Assembly: GCF_014650695.1 (NCBI RefSeq)
Contig: NZ_BMVL01000009.1
Span: 229,714 to 293,713, forward strand
Reading direction: 5' to 3'
From: Streptomyces avidinii
GTDB lineage: Bacteria; Actinomycetota; Actinomycetes; Streptomycetales; Streptomycetaceae
DNA: 64,000 nucleotides
Part shown: positions 25,687 through 33,299 of the stretch, piece after piece
How the letters are laid out: each line of letters opens with the position of its first letter
Position numbering within the stretch: the first letter of the stretch is position 1
Translations under genes and position numbers: made by a program
The notes under the pieces: generated by a model
Database searches by the model: none
The model's input: only the letters and a program-made list of their open reading frames with translations
Told to the model about the DNA's origin: nothing

Positions 25687-26508
25687 ATGAGTAGCGCTTC
25701 TGACCCGCTGGCCCCCCTGGCCGGGCTCCCGGGTGTCGTCGAGTCCGTGGATTCCGTACGCAAGGCCGTGGACCGGGTCTACGGGCACCGCGTGATGCGC
25801 CGCCGCAGCGGCGAGATCACCTCGGAGGCCGCCCTGCGCGGCGCCCGCGGGAGCGCGGCGCTGTCCGGCGCGGACTGGGCGCTGGAGGAGGTGCGCCGCC
25901 GGACCGACTTCGGATCGGAGCCGGAGGCGTTGACGGTGGGCGCGGCGCTGCGGCTGACGGCGGAGGCCGGCCAACTGCTCAGCATCTGGCGCCAGTCGCC
26001 GCTACGGGTCCTGGCGCGGCTGCACCTGGTGGCGTGCGGGTCGACAGCGGACGGCGATGTCGTGGGCCGCCCCCGGTTGGCGGGCGAGCCGGTGGTCGAG
26101 CCCCTGGTGGAACTCCCGCTGCCGAGCGCCGAGGAGGTCGCGGGCCGGCTGGACGGACTCTCCCGCCTGATCATCGCCGGCGGCTCCGCCCCGGCTCTGA
26201 TCACGGCGGCGGTGGTGCACGGCGAGCTGCTGGCCCTGCGCCCGTTCGCCTCGTACAACGGCCTCGTGGCGCGGGCGGCCGAGCGGATCGTGCTGATCAA
26301 CAGCGGTCTGGACCCGAAGGCGATCTGCCCGGCGGAGGTCGGTCACGCCGAACAGGGGACCGAGGCCTATCTGGCCGCCTTCGAGGGCTACGTCTCCGGG
26401 ACCCCGGAGGGGATGGCCGCCTGGATCGCGCACTGCGGGCGGGCGATCGAACTGGGTGTCCGCGAGTCGACGGCGGTCTGCGAGGCCCTCCAGCGCGGCG
26501 CGGCCTGA
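25687..26508 (+). CDS. Fic-like fold protein, catalytic motif degenerate
   Basis: A 273-residue, mostly helical protein often annotated as an oxidoreductase in Streptomyces, although I see no cofactor motif. The segment at residues 185-196 reads RPFASYNGLVAR, which resembles the Fic core HPFxx[DE]GNGRxxR with the catalytic His changed to Arg and GNGR reduced to NGLV. The preceding helix (LITAAVVHGELLALRPF) and following helix (ARAAERIVLINSGL) also fit a Fic-like fold. If correct, it has lost AMP-transferase chemistry. It probably corresponds to S. coelicolor SCO3559. A GC-rich hairpin and a probable 6S RNA follow. Confidence 0.65.
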   Translation: MSSASDPLAPLAGLPGVVESVDSVRKAVDRVYGHRVMRRRSGEITSEAALRGARGSAALSGADWALEEVRRRTDFGSEPEALTVGAALRLTAEAGQLLSIWRQSPLRVLARLHLVACGSTADGDVVGRPRLAGEPVVEPLVELPLPSAEEVAGRLDGLSRLIIAGGSAPALITAAVVHGELLALRPFASYNGLVARAAERIVLINSGLDPKAICPAEVGHAEQGTEAYLAAFEGYVSGTPEGMAAWIAHCGRAIELGVRESTAVCEALQRGAA

Positions 26509-26540
26509 GCGCGTCCGTCCGGCCCTCGCGGACATGGGTT

Positions 26541-26572
26541 GCGGCGACACCGTCTAGCTTTGGTGTCGCCGC
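26541..26572 (+). terminator. Hairpin after Fic-like gene
   Basis: An 11-bp perfect stem (26541-26551 with 26562-26572) and ten-base loop, 32 bases after the stop. The loop contains TAGCTT, which could double as a -10 box for the RNA gene that follows. Confidence 0.6.
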
Positions 26573-26574
26573 TG

Positions 26575-26770
26575 GCATTTACGCCCAGTTACCAAGCGTC
26601 CTCGATATATGCCCATCAGGTCGGGGTCTTTGCCCGTTACCTGGTGCGGCTGGCCCGTAATCGACGGGTCGACGTCGCGTGGGTGCTCGGCGCTCATGCT
26701 TCGGTCCGTGGGCCTTACTGCGTTTTAAAGATGATCCTCTCGGATGTTCTTTGGTCTCGCGGGCCGTTGC
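26575..26770 (+). ncRNA. ssrS: Candidate 6S-type RNA
   Basis: This gene-free, AT-richer stretch folds as one long interrupted hairpin of about 196 bases. Nested pairs seen by eye: GCA 26575-26577 with TGC 26768-26770; GCCC 26583-26586 with GGGC 26761-26764; ACCAA 26591-26595 with TTGGT 26751-26755; GTCTTT with AAAGAT further in; then GCGG/CTGC and GGCCC/GGGCC near the apex, separated by bulges. That is the closing stem, bubble and terminal stem layout of 6S RNA, which binds the RNA polymerase holoenzyme. As I recall, S. coelicolor 6S RNA (about 190 nt) was placed between SCO3558 and SCO3559, the same gene pair as here. Strand and ends are uncertain; the T-rich tail and the downstream terminator favour plus. 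Confidence 0.6.
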
Positions 26771-26789
26771 TTTATTTGTACTCCGCTTC

Positions 26790-26826
26790 GGAGCCATGCG
26801 AAACCCCTGGCTCCACTTTTTACTTT
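26790..26826 (+). terminator. Intrinsic terminator with T-run
   Basis: GGAGCCA 26790-26796 pairs with TGGCTCC 26808-26814, followed by ACTTTTTACTTT. A smaller hairpin (CTCCG with CGGAG, 26781-26792) competes with it. T-runs are rare in this genome, and this one suits a plus-strand RNA gene. Confidence 0.65.
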
Positions 26827-26879
26827 CCGGGACGACCGAGGGCGAACCGGACAGTTCTTATCGGTGCAGGTCGGGACAT

Positions 26880-27755
26880 TCAGGCAGAGCGGGTGGCGGC
26901 CAGGGCGTGAGCCCGACGCCGGCTCGCGTACCAGACCAGCCCCGCAGTGGCGGCTGCCGCACCCACGGCCGCGGCGGCGACCAGGGCCGGCCGGGTCGGC
27001 ATGGACAGCCCGGGGAGGCGCTGCTTGAGCCGCACGGGCCGGTTGAAGACGAGGGCCGGCCACTCGCGTGCCACGGCCTCCCGCCGCAGCGCCCGGTCGG
27101 GGTTGACGGCGTGCGGGTGTCCGACGGCTTCGAGCATGGGGATGTCGGTCGCCGAGTCGCTGTAGGCGTAGCACCGGGTGAGGTCGTACCCCTCGGACTC
27201 GGCGAGTTCCCGTACGGCTTCGGCCTTGGTGGGCCCGTAGGCGTAGTACTCGATCTCTCCGGTGAAGCAACCGTCCTCACCCACGACCATGCGGGTGGCG
27301 ACGACCCGGTCCGCGCCGAGCATCTCCCCGATGGGCTCGACGACCTCCGCTCCGGAGGTGGACACGATCACCACGTCGCGGCCCGCGGTGTGGTGGGCCT
27401 CGATCAGGGACGCGGCCTCGTCATAGATGATCGGGTCGATGAGGTCGTGCAGGGTCTCCGCGACGATCTCCCGCACCTGCTGCACGTTCCACCCCTTGCA
27501 GAGGGCGGACAGGTACTCCCGCATCCGTTCCATCTGATCGTGGTCGGCGCCGCCGGCCAGGAAGATGAACTGCGTGTACGCGGTGCGCAACACGGCTCGC
27601 CGGTTGATCAGGCCGCCTTGGTAGAAGGACTTGCTGAACGTCAAGGTGCTCGACTTCGCAATGACCGTCTTGTCCAGGTCGAAGAAGGCTGCGGTGCGAG
27701 GCGAGGAGTGCGGCAAGGGCTGATTTTCCACGCCCCGAGCATATGCGCCCACCAT
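26880..27755 (-). CDS. HAD-IB family phosphatase with C-terminal membrane helix
   Basis: A 291-residue HAD-superfamily subfamily IB hydrolase. Motif I FFDLDKT, motif II VVIVSTSG, the lysine in YGPTKAEA and motif IV YAYSDSATDIPML are all present, so the phosphatase site looks intact. A C-terminal hydrophobic helix (about residues 262-282) followed by Arg-rich residues suggests membrane anchoring. Relatives are phosphoserine phosphatase-like or CicA-type. It probably corresponds to S. coelicolor SCO3558, listed as associated with morphological differentiation. The start at 27755 is a choice between several in-frame codons (ATG 27818, ATG 27755, GTG 27731), none with a clear SD sequence. Confidence 0.88.
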   Translation of the reverse strand: MVGAYARGVENQPLPHSSPRTAAFFDLDKTVIAKSSTLTFSKSFYQGGLINRRAVLRTAYTQFIFLAGGADHDQMERMREYLSALCKGWNVQQVREIVAETLHDLIDPIIYDEAASLIEAHHTAGRDVVIVSTSGAEVVEPIGEMLGADRVVATRMVVGEDGCFTGEIEYYAYGPTKAEAVRELAESEGYDLTRCYAYSDSATDIPMLEAVGHPHAVNPDRALRREAVAREWPALVFNRPVRLKQRLPGLSMPTRPALVAAAAVGAAAATAGLVWYASRRRAHALAATRSA

Positions 27756-27878
27756 TCGGCGTAAGGTGTGGCGCGTGGGTTTGCCTGAGAAGGCTCTCGG
27801 GTACACCATGGAAGTCACGGATCGTTCGCGACCGTGCTAACCCGGTCTGGCTCCTCCCCCCCCGAGTCGGACCGTGGG

Positions 27879-27913
27879 GACGACCCCCGCTCTCCCCCCC
27901 GGCGGGGGTCGTC
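27879..27913. promoter_or_regulatory. Strong hairpin in the HAD-Tad divergent region
   Basis: A 12-bp perfect stem (27879-27890 with 27902-27913) surrounded by C-runs, in the 452-base gap between the divergent HAD and Tad genes. It could be an attenuator or a boundary element. The rest of the gap (27756-28207) contains no gene I can support. Confidence 0.45.
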
Positions 27914-28079
27914 GCATGTCCGGACGCGGTTTGCGTCCCTGCCTTCGGCCCCAAGTGACCATCCTCCGGCCCTTCCCCTTGTGTGGGGCCGACGTCGCGA
28001 AGGCCCTCTCCACATCAGACTCGTGACGCTGCGTGATGGTTCCGCCGCGCTCCGGAACTCACCTGTGAGGGTGACCGGG

Positions 28080-28106
28080 TTATTCACAATCGATGGGTTG
28101 TCCACA
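28080..28106 (+). promoter_or_regulatory. Pair of DnaA-box-like sequences
   Basis: TTATTCACA at 28080-28088 and TTGTCCACA at 28098-28106, same orientation, 18 bases apart, just upstream of the Tad operon. TTGTCCACA is the preferred Streptomyces DnaA box. Confidence 0.5.
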
Positions 28107-28207
28107 GTTATCGAGCAAGATCCACTTGTTTTTCCTGATCGCTGCACGGTGATTCCAGCCGCGAAGTCCGTGGCGGAAGCATTTGCAGTGAGAAGGGGGC
28201 GGAGATC

Positions 28208-29470
28208 GTGGCGCGATCGAAGTCGTGTGAAACGCCGGAGTCCGTGGTCGGCGGAAGGGGGACGAGGGCCGGGGTGGGCCTCGGCCCCGGTTCCGTGGCC
28301 GGATCCGCACCCGGCGGCGGGCGGCCGCTGATCATCACCGAGGACCCGCTGCTGCTCGACGATCTGCTGAGGCTGTGCGCCGCGGCAGGTGCCGAACCGC
28401 ATGTGCACCACGGGCTTCCCGAGCGGGCCTGGGCAGCCGGGGCGCACGCGATGGAGGCGTCAGCCGGGACGGCCGGGACGGACGGGACGGCCGGGACGCC
28501 GGAGGGCGGGGCGGCGGGGAGCGTGGGATGGGAAACCGCTCCGCTCGTGCTGGTGGGCGACGACGCCGCCCGACGGGTGCGAGGGGCGCCGCGCAGGGCC
28601 GGGGTGTTCCTCGTCGGCCGCGAGCTGGACGACCCCCAGGTGTGGCAGCGGGCGGTGGAGATCGGCGCCGAGGAGGTGCTGCGGCTCCCGGATGCCGAGA
28701 GCCTGCTCGTCGACCGCATCGCCGATGTCGTGGAGGGTGCCGGGCGGCCCGCCCTCACCGTGGGGGTGATCGGCGGCAGCGGCGGCGCCGGAGCGTCCAC
28801 CCTCGCGTGCGCGCTCGCCCTGCGGGCCGCCCACGCCGGTGAGCGGACCATCCTCATCGACGGCGACCCGCTGGGCGGGGGCATGGACGTCCTGCTCGGC
28901 GGCGAGAGTGCCGAAGGGCTGCGCTGGCCCGACTTCGCGGCCTCGCGGGGCCGGGTGGGCGCCGGAGCGCTGGAGGAGTCCCTGCCCGAGCTGCACGCCC
29001 TGCGCGTGCTCAGCTGGGACCGCGGGGACCGGGTGGTGGTGCCGCCCGCGGCCATCCGGTCCGTGGTTGCCGCCGCGCGCCGCCGGGGCGGGGTGGTGGT
29101 GGTCGACCTCCCGCGGCGCGTCGACGAAGCCGTGGCCGAGGTGCTGGCCCAGCTCGACCTGGTGCTGATGGTGGTGCCGGGCGAGTTGCGGTCGGTGGCC
29201 GCCGCGGGGCGGGTGGCGGCCGGGGTGCGGATGGTGTCCCGGGACGTGCGCGTCGTCGTACGGGGACGTTGCCCGGGCGGTCTCGATCCGGAGGCCGTTG
29301 CCGGGCTGTTGGGGGCGCCGCTGGCCGGGGAGGTGCCGGTCGAGGTGGGACTCCCGGGGCGGGTGGCCGAGGGGGAACCGCCGGGGGCGCAGGGGCGCAG
29401 TGCCCTGGCCCGCTTCTGCGACGGCTTCTGGCAGCGGGCCCTCGGCTCCGCCCAGGGGGTGCCGGCATGA
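28208..29470 (+). CDS. Septum-site-determining / TadZ-CpaE-like protein
   Basis: A 420-residue first gene of the Tad operon, of the type called Ssd in actinobacteria. An N-terminal half with receiver-like strands (LIITEDPLLLDDLLRLCAAAG) leads to a MinD/ParA-type ATPase half: GGSGGAGAST (residues 189-198) is a deviant Walker A and ILIDGDPLGGGMDVLLGGE is the switch. TadZ/CpaE proteins localise the pilus secretion machine at the pole; Ssd in M. tuberculosis affects septation. GAST replaces GKTT, so the catalytic lysine is absent from the P-loop and ATP hydrolysis is doubtful. The GTG has GGGGGCGGAG upstream. It overlaps the ATPase gene by four bases (ATGA). Confidence 0.85.
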   Translation: MARSKSCETPESVVGGRGTRAGVGLGPGSVAGSAPGGGRPLIITEDPLLLDDLLRLCAAAGAEPHVHHGLPERAWAAGAHAMEASAGTAGTDGTAGTPEGGAAGSVGWETAPLVLVGDDAARRVRGAPRRAGVFLVGRELDDPQVWQRAVEIGAEEVLRLPDAESLLVDRIADVVEGAGRPALTVGVIGGSGGAGASTLACALALRAAHAGERTILIDGDPLGGGMDVLLGGESAEGLRWPDFAASRGRVGAGALEESLPELHALRVLSWDRGDRVVVPPAAIRSVVAAARRRGGVVVVDLPRRVDEAVAEVLAQLDLVLMVVPGELRSVAAAGRVAAGVRMVSRDVRVVVRGRCPGGLDPEAVAGLLGAPLAGEVPVEVGLPGRVAEGEPPGAQGRSALARFCDGFWQRALGSAQGVPA

Positions 29471-30615
29471 GCGCGGTACTCCTGGACGCGGTGCGCCGAC
29501 GCCTTGCCGAGACCGGGGCGGAACCGACCCCGGCGCGGGTGGCGGCCGCCCTGCGGGCCCAGGGCAGGCTGCTCGGGGACGCCGAAGTGCTGGGGGTGGC
29601 CGCCGAGTTACGGTCGGAGCTGGTCGGGGCGGGCCCGCTGGAGCCGCTGCTCGCCGACCCGGAGGTCACCGACGTGCTGGTGGCGGCCCCCGACCGGGTG
29701 TGGGTGGACCGGGGCGGCGGCCTGGAGTTGACCGGGGTGACCTTCGCCGATGCGGAAGCCGTGCGCAGGCTCGCCCAGCGGCTGGCTGCCGTGGCGGGCC
29801 GGCGCCTGGACGACGCCCGGCCCTGGGCGGACGCCCGGATGCCCGACGGGACCCGGTTGCATGCCGTGCTGCCCCCGGTCTCGGTCGGGTCGGCCTGCCT
29901 CTCGCTACGGGTGGTGCGCCCGCGGGCCTTCACGCTGGAGGAGCTCGTCGCCGCGGGGACCCTGCCGCCCGGCGGGCACCGACTGCTCCGGGACATGGTC
30001 GAGGCCCGCCTGTCGTTCCTCGTCTCCGGTGGGACGGGGACCGGCAAGACCACTCTGCTCAGCGCCCTGTTGGGGCTGGTCGGGCCCGGCGAGCGGATCG
30101 TCCTGGCCGAGGATTCGGCCGAGCTGCGTCCCGACCATCCGCATGTGGTGCGGCTGGAGACCCGGCCGGCCAACCAGGAGGGGGCGGGCCTGGTCACCCT
30201 GGCGGACCTGGTCCGCCAGGCGCTGCGGATGCGGCCCGACCGGCTGGTGGTGGGCGAGGTGCGGGGCGCGGAGGTGGCGGACCTGCTCGCCGCCCTGAAC
30301 ACCGGGCACGAGGGGGGCTGCGGGACGGTCCACGCCAATGCCGCGGCCCATGTGCCCGCACGGCTGGAAGCGCTGGGGACGGCCGCGGGGCTCGATCGGG
30401 CGGCTCTGCACAGCCAGTTGGCCGCGGCCCTGACCCTGGTGCTCCACCTGGTCCGGGACCGGGAGGGCCGGCGCCGACTGGCCGAGGTGCACGTGCTGGA
30501 GCGGGACGCCGCCGGGCTGGTGGTCACCGTACCGGCGCTGCGGTGGGCCGCGCGGGGCTTCGTACGGGAGCGCGGCTGGGAACGGCTTCGCCCACTGCTG
30601 CGCGGTGCCCGGTGA
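29467..30615 (+). CDS. tadA: TadA/CpaF secretion ATPase
   Basis: A 382-residue type II/IV secretion ATPase that would power Flp pilus assembly. Walker A GGTGTGKT is at 188-195, the Asp box LAEDSAELRP follows, Walker B is LVVGEVRG, and the His box is GCGTVHAN. The N-terminal domain (EPLLADPEVTDVLV...) matches the CpaF family. Codon 48 is TTA (29608-29610), the rare leucine codon read by the bldA tRNA in Streptomyces, so translation may be tied to development. It is coupled by ATGA to the gene before and by GTGA to the TadB-like gene after. Confidence 0.93.
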   Translation: MSAVLLDAVRRRLAETGAEPTPARVAAALRAQGRLLGDAEVLGVAAELRSELVGAGPLEPLLADPEVTDVLVAAPDRVWVDRGGGLELTGVTFADAEAVRRLAQRLAAVAGRRLDDARPWADARMPDGTRLHAVLPPVSVGSACLSLRVVRPRAFTLEELVAAGTLPPGGHRLLRDMVEARLSFLVSGGTGTGKTTLLSALLGLVGPGERIVLAEDSAELRPDHPHVVRLETRPANQEGAGLVTLADLVRQALRMRPDRLVVGEVRGAEVADLLAALNTGHEGGCGTVHANAAAHVPARLEALGTAAGLDRAALHSQLAAALTLVLHLVRDREGRRRLAEVHVLERDAAGLVVTVPALRWAARGFVRERGWERLRPLLRGAR

Positions 30616-31496
30616 ACGCGGCAGCCGCGCTACCGGTGCCGCTGTTCGCCGGGGTGCTGTGCGCCGGAGCGGCAGTTTGGGGTCTGGCCGGGGGCGACCG
30701 GGTGTCCCGGCGGGCCCGGGTGGTGCTCGCCGCGGGTGCTCCGGTGGTTCCGGGTGGGCCACTGCGCCGGGAGCGGTTGCTGATCGCCGTACGGGTGCGG
30801 GCGGCGCGGTGGCGGGAGTGGTCCTGCCTCGGGGCCGGGCTGGTGGTCGCTGCGCTCGGCGGGTCGGTGATCCCGTTGCTGGCGGGGGCGGCTGCGGTCC
30901 CGCTGGTACGGCGGTGGCTGCGGGTACGGGCGCGGGAGCGGGCCCGGGCCGCGCGGGCCGCCGAGGTGGTGGCCCTGTGCGGGGCGGTGGTGGGCGAGCT
31001 GCGGGCGGGAGCCCAGCCGGGGCAGGCCCTGACAGCGGCGATGCGGCGCACGGCCGTCGGGCCCGGCGGCCCGGGAGCGGTGGAGACGGGGGTCCTGGCC
31101 GCGGCGGCCTTCGGCGGGGACGTGTCCGGTGCGTTGCGCCAGGCGGCGCGGGAGCCCGGTGCGCAGGGGCTGGCCGGGATGGCCGCCTGCTGGCGGGTGT
31201 CGGTGGACGGCGGTGCGGGCCTGGCAGCCGGACTGGAGCGGTTGGAGGGAGCGCTGAGGGCCGAGCGGGACCGGCAGGAGTCGATGCGGGCCCAGTTGGC
31301 GGGGGCGCGGTCGACGGTGCTGGTGCTGGCCCTGCTGCCGCTGGTGGGTCTGCTGATCGGCACGGGCCTGGGCGCGGATCCGCTGCGGGTGCTGCTGCAC
31401 ACGCCGATGGGTTGGGGGTGTCTGGTGGCGGGCGGCGTGCTGGAGGCGCTGGGACTGCTGTGGTGCCGGCGGATCGTCCGGACGGGGGAGCGGTGA
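30612..31496 (+). CDS. TadB-like inner-membrane platform protein
   Basis: A 294-residue GspF-type membrane protein: two hydrophobic segments near the N-terminus (about 5-25 and 72-92), a cytoplasmic helical region with the family segment GELRAGAQPGQALTAAM and later VSVDGGAGLAAGLERLEGALRAERDRQESMRAQL, then two C-terminal membrane segments. It forms the membrane platform with the TadC-like protein. The GTG start overlaps the tadA stop by four bases. No SD sequence is needed if coupled. Confidence 0.87.
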   Translation: MNAAAALPVPLFAGVLCAGAAVWGLAGGDRVSRRARVVLAAGAPVVPGGPLRRERLLIAVRVRAARWREWSCLGAGLVVAALGGSVIPLLAGAAAVPLVRRWLRVRARERARAARAAEVVALCGAVVGELRAGAQPGQALTAAMRRTAVGPGGPGAVETGVLAAAAFGGDVSGALRQAAREPGAQGLAGMAACWRVSVDGGAGLAAGLERLEGALRAERDRQESMRAQLAGARSTVLVLALLPLVGLLIGTGLGADPLRVLLHTPMGWGCLVAGGVLEALGLLWCRRIVRTGER

Positions 31497-32272
31497 TGGC
31501 CGGGTGCCTCGTCCACAGGCTGGGGATCGCCGTGTGCCTGGCGGTGGCGGCGCTGTGGACGGTGAGAGCGGTGACCGCGCGGATCCGGTCGCGGGCGGCC
31601 CGGCGCAGGGCCGTGGCCCTGCTGGGGGTGGAACCGGGACTGCGGGGGCCGGTGTTCGGCTCCGCGGTGCGCGGCGCGGTGGCGGTGTGGGCCGGTCCGG
31701 CCGGGGCGCTGCTGGCGGGCTGGGTGCTCGTCGGTGGCGTGGCGGGTGTGGCCGTGGGCGGCCTGGCCGCGCTCGGCGTGCGGCGGTGGCGGTCCAGGGT
31801 CGGGCCGCAGGGCGGAGTAGACCTGAAGGAGGCGGAGCGTCAGCTGCCGTTTGCCGCAGATCTGTTGGCCGCGTGCCTGGCGGCCGGGGCGGGCCCGGTG
31901 GAGGCCGCCGAGGTGGTCGGGGAGTCGCTGGGCGGCCCGGTGGGGGAGCGGCTTGCGAGGGCCGGAGCGGAGCTGCGGCTCGGCGGTGAACCGGGATCCG
32001 GGTGGGGGAGGTTGGCGGAGATACCCGGCGCCCGGGCTCTCGCGGAATGCCTGGAGCGGGCGGCCCGGACGGGGGCGCCCGCGGCGGAGCCGGTCTCCCG
32101 GCTCGCGTCCGGCCTGCGGGAGGACCACGCCCGGAGTGCGGGGGCGCGGGCGCAGCGGGCGGCGGTCCTCGTCACGGCGCCGGTGGGGCTGTGTTTTCTC
32201 CCGGCTTTTCTCGCGATCGGGGTCGCGCCGGTGGTGATCGGTATGGCCTCGGGACTTCTCTCGAACACCTGA
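31496..32272 (+). CDS. TadC-like inner-membrane platform protein
   Basis: A 258-residue partner of the TadB-like protein, shorter than proteobacterial TadC. It has an N-terminal membrane helix, a second pair near residues 55-90, the cytoplasmic segment RQLPFAADLLAACLAAGAGPVEAAEVVGESLGGPVGERLARAG, typical of the GspF domain, and a C-terminal hydrophobic hairpin (VLVTAPVGLCFLPAFLAIGVAPVVIGMASGLL). The ATG shares one base with the previous stop (TGATG). It is followed by 49 bases and a separate strong SD sequence for the pilin gene. Confidence 0.83.
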   Translation: MAGCLVHRLGIAVCLAVAALWTVRAVTARIRSRAARRRAVALLGVEPGLRGPVFGSAVRGAVAVWAGPAGALLAGWVLVGGVAGVAVGGLAALGVRRWRSRVGPQGGVDLKEAERQLPFAADLLAACLAAGAGPVEAAEVVGESLGGPVGERLARAGAELRLGGEPGSGWGRLAEIPGARALAECLERAARTGAPAAEPVSRLASGLREDHARSAGARAQRAAVLVTAPVGLCFLPAFLAIGVAPVVIGMASGLLSNT

Positions 32273-32321
32273 AGTCGCATTGACCACAGACATCAACAGC
32301 AGAAATCCACAGGAGGTTGTC

Positions 32322-32519
32322 ATGAGGATCATCTGGTTTCGTGTGCGGAAGGTGCTGAGGGGACGCAGGAGCGATGCGGGGATGTCCACCTCGGAATACG
32401 CCATGGGCACGATCGCGGCCTGCGCATTCGCTGCCGTCCTCTACAAGGTGGTGACGAGTGAAGTCGTTGCCACGGCCCTGCAGTCGACCATCGGAAAGGC
32501 GCTCGATGTGCCGTTCTGA
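32322..32519 (+). CDS. Flp-type pilin (DUF4244)
   Basis: A 65-residue putative pilin subunit. A short basic leader (MRIIWFRVRKVLRGRRSDAG) ends at a glycine before MSTSEYAMGTIAACAFAAVLYKVV. With cleavage after that glycine, mature residue 5 would be Glu and the next 20 residues a hydrophobic helix, which is the type IV/Flp prepilin pattern. The start is set by AGGAGG six bases upstream of the ATG, the strongest SD sequence in the operon, as expected for a protein needed in many copies. Its end overlaps the TadE-like gene. Confidence 0.85.
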   Translation: MRIIWFRVRKVLRGRRSDAGMSTSEYAMGTIAACAFAAVLYKVVTSEVVATALQSTIGKALDVPF

Positions 32520-32892
32520 GGGTGGGTCAGGGGGTCTCCGTGGAAAGTCGGACCGGGGATATGTGACGGCGGAGGCCGCCCTCGTGATCCCGGCGCTGGT
32601 GCTGTTCGCGGCGCTGCTGGTGTGGGCGCTGACGGCGGCGGCCGCGCAGATCCGGTGCGTGGACGCGGCCCGGGCCGGTGCCCGGGCGGCGGCCAGGTCG
32701 GAACCGGTGGAAGTGGTGGAGGAGGCGGCCCGGGCGGCTGCTCCGGAGGGCGCGCGGGTGGAGCTGGCCCGGGTGGGCGACCTCTGGCGGGTCCGCGTGG
32801 TGGCGCCGGCGCCGGGGCCCGGCGGGCCGCAGGTACGGCTGGGCGCGCAGGCGGTGGCCCTGGCGGAGGACAGCGTGGGGCCGCCGCCATGA
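32509..32892 (+). CDS. TadE-like pseudopilin
   Basis: A 127-residue protein with a charged N-terminus ending in GKSDRGYVTAEAALVIPALVLFAALLVWALTAAAAQ, where GYVTAEAALVIP is the TadE signature (Glu at the fifth position after the presumed cleavage glycine). The rest is a soluble alpha-beta domain with Val/Arg/Ala-rich sequence. The ATG at 32509 overlaps the pilin stop by 11 bases; the exact start is not certain. It probably acts as a minor pilin. Confidence 0.83.
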   Translation, partial: CRSEGGSGGLRGKSDRGYVTAEAALVIPALVLFAALLVWALTAAAAQIRCVDAARAGARAAARSEPVEVVEEAARAAAPEGARVELARVGDLWRVRVVAPAPGPGGPQVRLGAQAVALAEDSVGPPP

Positions 32893-33230
32893 GCCGGGAC
32901 CGGGGGTCTGCCACGGTCTGGGCGGCACTGGTGGCGACGGTGCTGGCTGCGGTGTTCGGCGGCGTGCTGCTGCTCGGCCAGGCCGTCGTGGCCCGCCACC
33001 GCGCGGCGGCGGCCGCCGACCTGGCGGCGCTCGCGGCGGCGGCAACCTGGGCGCACGGGCCGGGGCCGGCGTGCGCGGCGGCCCTGCGGGTGGCCCGGGC
33101 GCAGGGCGCGGCGCTGGGCGGGTGCCTGCTCCGGGGAGAGGTCGCCGAGGTCACCGCACGGGTCGCGGCGGGCCCCTTCACCCCGGCGATCCGGGCCCGG
33201 GCGGGCCCGCCCGGCCCGCGTCCGGGCTGA
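32889..33230 (+). CDS. TadE-like secretion-neighbourhood protein
   Basis: A 113-residue protein of the group found next to DECH helicases (helicase/secretion neighbourhood TadE-like). RDRGSATVWAALVATVLAAVFGGVLLLGQAVVARHRAAAAADLAALAAA is a prepilin-like N-terminus with a long membrane helix and the ADLAALAAA helix typical of TadG/TadE proteins. Two cysteines follow (PACAAAL and GGCLLRG). It is coupled by ATGA to the preceding gene and is last in the operon; the helicase gene is convergent. Confidence 0.8.
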   Translation: MSRDRGSATVWAALVATVLAAVFGGVLLLGQAVVARHRAAAAADLAALAAAATWAHGPGPACAAALRVARAQGAALGGCLLRGEVAEVTARVAAGPFTPAIRARAGPPGPRPG

Positions 33231-33299
33231 GACCGGAGGCGCGGGCCGCGGACCGAGGACCGCCGGCAGGGCTGCGTCAGGCTCCACCGGCTTCCGCCC

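Noticed and set aside
26539..26910. Small open frames across the 6S candidate region (both strands)
   Set aside because: Third-position GC is not raised, no SD sequence is present and the sequence pairs as a long hairpin, which fits an RNA gene better.
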